DNA from: Candidatus Methanolliviera sp. GoM_oil
GTDB lineage: Archaea; Halobacteriota; Methanoliparia; Methanoliparales; Methanoliparaceae
Length of the DNA: 10,593 nucleotides
Direction: 5' to 3'
NCBI GenBank assembly: GCA_902158735.1
Contig: CABGHG010000047.1
Location: 1-10,593, forward strand
Shown: piece by piece, positions 6,142 through 10,593 of the stretch
How positions within the stretch are numbered: position 1 is the first letter of the stretch
Layout of the letters: each line of letters opens with the position of its first letter
Made by a program: the position numbers and the translations under genes
Notes under the pieces: model-generated
Told to the model about the DNA's origin: nothing
Databases searched by the model: none
Seen by the model: the letters and a program-made list of their open reading frames with translations, nothing else

Positions 6142-6300
6142 ACATAAATGCCTTCAATGCTTTTTCTGCACTCTACTTTTCAATTTCTTTCTCAAGTGCC
6201 TTTCTTCGCGTCTCCTTTTTTTCTCTAATTTTTTGTAAGGTGATGATCATTCTCATCAACTTTCATCCCACTTTCCTTTGAAACTTCAAGCCCTCTTCTC
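6142..6300. other. Convergent intergenic region with T-runs and a 25-codon remnant
   Basis: The space between the stops of GNAT gene A and LuxE-like gene 2. A run of seven T at about 6214-6220 could end plus-strand transcripts. On the minus strand a 25-codon frame (6250-6173) reads MIITLQKIREKKETRRKALE and then KEIEK; after its stop the same frame gives SAEKALKAF. This could be the worn start of a small helical protein such as an MNT/HEPN gene, but the match is too short to name. Confidence 0.3.
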
Positions 6301-7590
6301 TTATTCTCTCATCTCTTCCAGGACCTTCGCCATCACTTCAGCACATCCTCTTGATTCGACTCCGGGCACCCTTGAAATCTCTGGTGCCAATACGGGACCG
6401 GGTCTATCACATTCCGGGCAATGCTCCAATAATTTTACTCTATCTCCGGTAATTATAAAACCGGGATATGAATTTGCGAGAGAATCCAAGAATGAAAAAC
6501 GACCGTATTCTCCACAAGGTAAAGGATTCATCTCCTCGTCAAGAACAAAAGGATAGAGAACAGAGGGAGGGAGGTGATAATAGTGCCCCTTGCATTGAGA
6601 TACACACACATCCAATTCTGTGGTAGTATATAAATCTATATGCCTATCCTGAGATATTCCAAAATATTCAAATAATGCATCTCTATAAGATTCTTGGGTC
6701 ATTATCCATCCTCCACCTCCCGTGAGGGCATTAGCATTCCTAAAGTTAAATTTTAACCCATGAACATCCATTATTTTTAAAATAGGGGGTAAAAAAGGAG
6801 GAGGCAAAAAGAATAAATAGTCCTCATCTTCTCCCATCTTTTCAAGCTTTTTCAGAGAGCTTTCCAGCATTTTCTTCTTTTTTTCATCCGTTCTCTTCTT
6901 CATAATTGATAAATCTATGCCAAGATTCTCCAGCAGATATAACATATTCCACACCCCAGTATTCTCTGCCATTTTAAAGACATTGCCAATAGCAATATCC
7001 ATAGGCATTCTTGAAGAGAAGCATATCATCTTTATTTTATCCTTATAACTCAACATCTCGCTTAACGCACAAGTATATGTATGTACATAATGACCTATAC
7101 TTTCATTTGTATGTGGAAGAATGCTAATTTTCTTAGATGTCCCACTCGTGTGGCAGAGTTTTATACCTTTTTTGTTGAGCTTTGATTGCATTTTGCTAAT
7201 AGTTGTGTTCTTTTCTATAGCAATCTTCGGCAACTCACCTGTATAGATCTTCTCAAGCCACTTTAAAAAATTTTTTCCTCCATCTTCTTCTATATCAGGA
7301 TAACTCTTAAAGAACGTATCCGGAACCAAAGGAATTTTATTAAAATCTTCTTCCGTCTTTATATCATCCGGCTTAACGCCCGCCTTCTTACAATAATTAT
7401 GATAAAATTTATTCCCTTCGTAGTGATGTTTAAAAGAATACCTGATCGCGTCCTCTCTCAACTTCTTCGCTTTCTCCTCAGGAACGTTGTATATATCTTC
7501 TACGCCATACAACGCCTCATCTACGGGCGTCCATTCTTCTTTTGGCGGGATAAATTTCGACAATCTTTCTCTAAGCAAATCTTCTGCCAT
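6301..7590 (-). CDS. LuxE-like acyl-protein synthetase 2, intact
   Basis: A complete 429-residue LuxE-like enzyme of the acyl-adenylate-forming (ANL-like) superfamily. It should activate a carboxylic acid with ATP and load it onto its own cysteine. Motifs: HTSGTS P-loop at 147-152 (weaker than the TSSGTTGQK of copy 1), GGGGW at 291-295, YTTTEL at 321-326, TGDRVKLLEH at 381-390, CPECDRPGP at 391-399, and Cys416 in RGCAEVM, 14 residues from the end like the acyl-acceptor cysteine of Vibrio LuxE. Residues 1-125 and 340-429 are close to the paralogues while the middle is very different. The start is fixed by AGGTGA (7602-7597) six nt before the ATG and a TATA box at 7619-7630. It converges on GNAT gene A. 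No LuxC or LuxD neighbour is seen. Confidence 0.88.
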   Translation of the reverse strand: MAEDLLRERLSKFIPPKEEWTPVDEALYGVEDIYNVPEEKAKKLREDAIRYSFKHHYEGNKFYHNYCKKAGVKPDDIKTEEDFNKIPLVPDTFFKSYPDIEEDGGKNFLKWLEKIYTGELPKIAIEKNTTISKMQSKLNKKGIKLCHTSGTSKKISILPHTNESIGHYVHTYTCALSEMLSYKDKIKMICFSSRMPMDIAIGNVFKMAENTGVWNMLYLLENLGIDLSIMKKRTDEKKKKMLESSLKKLEKMGEDEDYLFFLPPPFLPPILKIMDVHGLKFNFRNANALTGGGGWIMTQESYRDALFEYFGISQDRHIDLYTTTELDVCVSQCKGHYYHLPPSVLYPFVLDEEMNPLPCGEYGRFSFLDSLANSYPGFIITGDRVKLLEHCPECDRPGPVLAPEISRVPGVESRGCAEVMAKVLEEMRE

Positions 7591-7596
7591 TTTTAT

Positions 7597-7632
7597 TCAC
7601 CTATTCCCTCAGCAGTTTTTAATATAAATATT
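7597..7632 (-). promoter_or_regulatory. TATA box and ribosome site of LuxE-like gene 2
   Basis: On the minus strand TATTTATATTAA (7630-7619) is followed by a short leader with AGGTGA at 7602-7597, six nt ahead of the ATG at 7590. The leader AACTGCTGAGGGAATAGGTG matches that of copy 1. The upstream edge of this promoter is the point where the HicA remnant stops. Confidence 0.65.
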
Positions 7633-7637
7633 TTTCC

Positions 7638-7661
7638 TCAATCATCTCTTGGAATCTTCAT
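7638..7661 (-). pseudogene. HicA toxin remnant (first seven codons)
   Basis: ATG AAG ATT CCA AGA GAT GAT TGA encodes MKIPRDD and starts in an ATGA overlap with the stop of the HicB-like gene. HicA-type toxins commonly begin with a similar M(K/R)(L/I)PRD sequence, and the overlap is where such a partner gene would start. The rest of the gene is replaced by the promoter of LuxE-like gene 2. The match is only six residues, so the identification leans on position. Confidence 0.5.
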
Positions 7662-7873
7662 ACTAATATTACTTCATCCTTTACTATATGTAATCTAATA
7701 ATGTAAGAGAGATCTTCCTCTCCAAAGTGGCATTTTACTGCATCTTTAACCGCATCTCTCAATTTTTCTAAATCCTCAGCTTCAGTATATATAGAATACT
7801 CTAAAGCCCTCGCATTATATCCGCCTTCTGCAGACTCTTCTACTAAAAATATTATTTCTCTCTCCCTCTTCAT
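7658..7873 (-). CDS. HicB-like antitoxin family small protein
   Basis: A 71-residue protein resembling the short HicB-like proteins of archaea and bacteria. It has FLVEESAEGGYNARALEYSI (residues 9-28) as the beta-hairpin signature of the partial RNase-H-like HicB fold, then EDLEKLRDAVKDAVKCHF and a closing IRLHIVKDEVIL strand. In complete modules the antitoxin binds and blocks the HicA mRNA interferase. Here only the first codons of a HicA-like gene remain downstream, so this is an orphan. There is no C-terminal DNA-binding domain. The ATG overlaps the stop of LuxE mini-ORF C (ATGA), so the two are probably co-translated from the divergent promoter at about 8018-8025. Confidence 0.75.
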   Translation of the reverse strand: MKREREIIFLVEESAEGGYNARALEYSIYTEAEDLEKLRDAVKDAVKCHFGEEDLSYIIRLHIVKDEVILV

Positions 7874-7986
7874 CTATACATCCCCCTATCCTTACAATAA
7901 TTATGATAAAATTTATTCCCTTCGCAGTGATGTTTAAAAGAATACCTGATTGCGTCTTCTCTCAACATATCTCTTGCCATTTCCAT
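7870..7986 (-). pseudogene. LuxE-like mini-ORF C (internally deleted, 38 codons)
   Basis: An open frame reading MEMARDMLREDAIRYSFKHH and onward to YCKDRGMYR. It joins the first eight residues of the LuxE-like protein (MAEDLLRE) directly to residues 46-69 (EDAIRYSFKHHYEGNKFYHNYCKK). The deletion of about 38 codons falls between two LRE motifs that occur at residues 6-8 and 44-46, which points to recombination between short repeats. GGGTGGT just upstream favours the ATG at 7986 over the one at 7980. Its TGA overlaps the HicB-like ATG. It cannot be an enzyme; it may survive only as a coupling leader for the HicB-like gene. Confidence 0.75.
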
Positions 7987-8013
7987 TTTAACCACCCGAT
8001 CTTAAATAGACAT

Positions 8014-8106
8014 TTTATTTATAAATTTTCCTTTTTGGGAGAATGAAGATGCTTGATCACCCGAAAGAACATAACGTATAAATAAGAAGAGAAAAGCTTT
8101 CGAGTG
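8014..8106. promoter_or_regulatory. Divergent promoter region upstream of GNAT gene B
   Basis: TATAAATA at 8077-8084 is 30 nt before the ATG at 8107, the same spacing as in the first copy, which supports a leaderless plus-strand transcript and the ATG rather than the GTG at 8104. TTTATAAA at 8018-8025 is placed for minus-strand transcription of LuxE mini-ORF C and the HicB-like gene. The stretch is a near copy of 4818-4911. Confidence 0.6.
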
Positions 8107-9303
8107 ATGAGCGGAGAAGTCATATCTCTTGGACCTTCATTAAGAGGGGAGGACAGAAGGATATGGAGGGAGGTCGAGAAGAACGTCGCTGGATGCGATT
8201 CACACTACTTCTTTACGTTCTTCAACCCTCAGTCTTCTGGAAAAGATGTAGAGAAGGAGTTCTTCGTATTATCTGTTGATGGAGATCACGTCGGAAGGGC
8301 TTCTGCAACATTGGATAAGAATTTTGGGAACGTAGGTTTCATAGAGGAGTTCATGGTGCGCGAAGATCAGAAAGATTTCGTGGATCCACTCATAGAGCGA
8401 TGCCTATCCGTATTGAAAGAAAAAGGCGTCGAAGAGGTGATGGTCAAGGGAGGCTTACTTCTGGCGCTGCAAACGGAGGGGTATGAGGAGATTCCACCTT
8501 TCGGCTGTCCGCACAATCCGCCGTGGTACGTGGATCTATTCGAGAGAAACGGGTTCTCAAAGACGAGAGAATGGAGACTTTTCAACGCCAAACTTCCTAA
8601 AATTTCAAAAGATAAGGCAAAAAAATTTGAGGAAGCACTTGATCGTCTTGGAATAAAGATAAGACCGCTTAAGGCGAGAGATACAAAAGAGAAGATGGCG
8701 TTCGACAATCTCTTATCTGAGACGAATGCGAACCCCTATATGGATACCATTCCTGCAAGAAGTGAGAAAACATCGCGTTTTGCTCTCTTTATCAGTTCTA
8801 TGGTTATGCGCTTCCTCAAGGTGAGAACTTTCGTCGGCATCGATAAAAATGGAGATGTGGTCTTCTTCATGGGCTATCTTCCAGATTTCAACCGGGCGAT
8901 GCTACCTTTAAATGTCATCAACGAGAAGAGGAGCGTATCACCTACATTATATTCTTCTCTCAAAGTTCCATTTGCCATTCGTCGAGTAAAGGTGTGTCGA
9001 GAGCTTGGGATAAAGCTCACATTCCCGACATACTCTCCCCCTCCGAGCTATCTTTCGAGCTATTTGAAGGTATGCCAGGAACGCGGGATCGGACCAGCAA
9101 AAGGGGTGAGTGAAGATATAAAGATGGAAGATATTCTAAATTATTTTATTTACCTGATGAGGAAAGACGGATATGAAGAGATGACCGCGTGTGTTGCTCA
9201 AACGGATAATCTCTCCATGCAACCCTTAGAAGATTTCATCAGAAGATACAAAGATGTAAAAACTGTGGGGAGATATGCGGCTCTCGTGTATGATTTTAAA
9301 TGA
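8107..9303 (+). CDS. Double-GNAT (YghO-like) acyltransferase B
   Basis: A 398-residue paralogue of the protein at 4912-6141, alike over its whole length. The first GNAT-like half keeps VDGDHVGRASATL, NVGFIEEFMVREDQKDFVDP and NPPWYVDLFERNGF; the second half keeps FVGID, VFFMGYLPDFNRAM, PFAIRRVKVCRELGI and a final NLSMQPLEDFIRRY. Differences from A include a four-residue insertion (KAKKFEEALDRLG) in the linker and a shorter region around 270-280. The C-terminus stops at YDFK: a net gain of 4 nt at about 9302 puts the tail homologous to GDVLHERP of copy A out of frame. An in-frame GTG exists three bases before the ATG, but copy A and the TATA spacing favour the ATG. It converges on LuxE-like gene 3 with 34 nt between the stops. 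Confidence 0.75.
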   Translation: MSGEVISLGPSLRGEDRRIWREVEKNVAGCDSHYFFTFFNPQSSGKDVEKEFFVLSVDGDHVGRASATLDKNFGNVGFIEEFMVREDQKDFVDPLIERCLSVLKEKGVEEVMVKGGLLLALQTEGYEEIPPFGCPHNPPWYVDLFERNGFSKTREWRLFNAKLPKISKDKAKKFEEALDRLGIKIRPLKARDTKEKMAFDNLLSETNANPYMDTIPARSEKTSRFALFISSMVMRFLKVRTFVGIDKNGDVVFFMGYLPDFNRAMLPLNVINEKRSVSPTLYSSLKVPFAIRRVKVCRELGIKLTFPTYSPPPSYLSSYLKVCQERGIGPAKGVSEDIKMEDILNYFIYLMRKDGYEEMTACVAQTDNLSMQPLEDFIRRYKDVKTVGRYAALVYDFK

Positions 9304-9337
9304 AGAAGATATCCTGCACGAACACCACCTCACCCAT

Positions 9338-10593
9338 TTATTCTTCCATCTCCTCCAACAATTTTGCCGTTACTTCTGCGCATCCCTTCGGTTCGGCACT
9401 TTCCATTCTGGAGATCTCAGGAGCCAATACGGGACCAGGTCTATCGCATTCTGGACAATGTTCCAATAACTTAACTCTGTCTCCTGTTATTATAAAACCG
9501 GGATATGAATTTGCCAACGGGTCTAAAAATGCGAATGTTCCATATTCTCCATAAGATAAAGGATTCATCTCTTCATCTAAGATGTAAGGTTGGGAGAAGT
9601 AAGGTATGTGTTTATAATGGAACTCGCAATCGGTGTTAAACATAATTCCTTCGCTCATCCCGTATATATCTCTACAATTCTCTTCGGGAATGCCAAAATA
9701 TTCCTTTATTTTTTCTCTAAATTCCTTTGGAGATATTATTTCTCCTGTTAAGGTTTTCCATCCGCCGCCATAGCCGCTGAGGCCGTCCTCAAAATGAAAT
9801 CTTATCCCTTCTTTTTCCATCCGAGACATGAGTTGATCGATTATTATGGGCGTTCCGACAACCATGACCTTCTTCTTCTCTTCTTCCCACTTCTCCAAGT
9901 GCTTAATAAGACCCGACATAAGTTTTTTCTGGGAGAAAGACATCATTCCCCGAATTATAGAACTTTTAATTCCTTTTGTTCTTCCGAGCATGACCTTAAA
10001 TAGCTCCATAGTTATCGTTCTATCGACAAGATATGTGATTTTGGAATCAGAATACAAATCCTTGATTATTCCTTCAAATATCTTTCCTAGAAAAAGATTT
10101 AGCTTTAATGGATTCGGAACAGTCACAGCGATACCACAGTCTTTAGGCGGAAACGGCTCCATCGTTGACATATCGGTATATTGGCAAAAGAATTTTATCA
10201 TAAATGCTCCTGCGAGTTCCGTTCGGGAATACGTTACCCAATCTCTCGGTGTAAAACTAAACTTACCACTTGTGCCTGTACTATATGTCATACAGATATT
10301 CTTCTTTGCCAATTCTTCAATCACATCATCATAGCTCGGCTTTCTCTTCTTTAACTCAATCTTTGGAAACTCCCCGGTATAAATATTCTCAAGCCACTCC
10401 AAAAATCCCTTTCCTCCATCTTCTTCTATATCAGGATAACTCTTAAAGAACGTATCCGGAATCAATGGAATTTTATTAAAATCTTCTTCCGTCTTTATAT
10501 CATCCGGCTTAACGCCCGCCTTCTTACAATAATTATGATAAAATTTATTCCCTTCGTAGTGATGTTTAAAAGAATACCTGATCGCGTCCTCTC
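9338..10593 (-). CDS. LuxE-like acyl-protein synthetase 3 (5' end beyond window)
   Basis: A LuxE-like acyl-adenylate-forming protein; the frame is open to the right edge, where it reads EDAIRYSFKHHYEGN, so about the first 45 residues lie outside. The internal ATG at 10465 is not the true start. Visible motifs are the P-loop TYSTGTSGK, FTPRDWVTYSR, SGYGGGWKTLTGE, YGMSEG, TGDRVKLLEHCPECDRPGP and KGCAEVTAK, with the putative acyl-acceptor cysteine 14 residues from the end. The part between the P-loop and GGGW is long and unlike copies 1 and 2, suggesting another substrate. The segment 10413-10593 differs from 7277-7457 of copy 2 at only two bases. It forms a convergent pair with GNAT gene B. Confidence 0.85.
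   Translation of the reverse strand, partial: EDAIRYSFKHHYEGNKFYHNYCKKAGVKPDDIKTEEDFNKIPLIPDTFFKSYPDIEEDGGKGFLEWLENIYTGEFPKIELKKRKPSYDDVIEELAKKNICMTYSTGTSGKFSFTPRDWVTYSRTELAGAFMIKFFCQYTDMSTMEPFPPKDCGIAVTVPNPLKLNLFLGKIFEGIIKDLYSDSKITYLVDRTITMELFKVMLGRTKGIKSSIIRGMMSFSQKKLMSGLIKHLEKWEEEKKKVMVVGTPIIIDQLMSRMEKEGIRFHFEDGLSGYGGGWKTLTGEIISPKEFREKIKEYFGIPEENCRDIYGMSEGIMFNTDCEFHYKHIPYFSQPYILDEEMNPLSYGEYGTFAFLDPLANSYPGFIITGDRVKLLEHCPECDRPGPVLAPEISRMESAEPKGCAEVTAKLLEEMEE

Noticed and set aside
8104..8106. GTG start for GNAT gene B
   Set aside because: The ATG at 8107 matches the start of paralogue A and has the same 30-nt TATA spacing.
10465..10465. ATG at 10465 as the start of LuxE-like gene 3
   Set aside because: The frame continues upstream to the window edge with sequence matching residues 46-89 of copy 2.

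Overview
The window looks archaeal, probably a member of the Euryarchaeota. Several genes sit about 30 nt behind TATA boxes with no leader, others have short leaders with GGTGA-type ribosome sites, codons such as AGA and ATA are common, and MNT/HEPN pairs and an acylphosphatase with a repeat tail are typical of archaeal genomes. The lineage cannot be fixed from the sequence. There are no rRNA, tRNA, CRISPR or transposase genes.

The backbone is an expanded family of LuxE-like acyl-protein synthetases (acyl-AMP-forming, PF04443-like). Three large copies lie on the minus strand: copy 1 (3134-1840, broken by a frameshift in a run of eight T), copy 2 (7590-6301, intact) and copy 3 (running off the right edge, ending at 9338). 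Three N-terminal debris pieces lie at 4053-3895, about 4808-4699 and 7986-7870. Copies 2 and 3 each face a plus-strand gene for a double-GNAT, YghO-like acyltransferase (4912-6141 and 8107-9303). The unit [divergent promoter, GNAT gene, convergent LuxE gene] is therefore repeated in tandem with a period of about 3.1 kb. Copy 1 is instead followed within 4 nt by a transglutaminase-like cysteine enzyme (1835-849); a decayed second copy of that gene occupies 1-262.

Between these genes lie small toxin-antitoxin modules, most of them damaged. A full-length HEPN gene (709-317) is coupled to a 48-codon ORF that looks like an MNT antitoxin without its catalytic core. A complete MNT gene (4671-4366) is paired with a C-terminally shortened HEPN gene (4379-4059). 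A HicB-like gene (7873-7658) is followed by what looks like only the first seven codons of a HicA toxin. Several damaged genes keep an open reading frame and a stop/start overlap with the next gene. An acylphosphatase with a seven-copy heptad tail (3859-3191) has its own leaderless promoter.

Proposed role, as inference: the LuxE proteins activate carboxylic acids as acyl-adenylates and load them on a conserved cysteine near the C terminus, and the GNAT-like or transglutaminase-like partners move the acyl group to an amine or a protein. The three LuxE copies share near-identical ends but have divergent middles, so the locus looks like an acyl-activating family diversifying by duplication and recombination.
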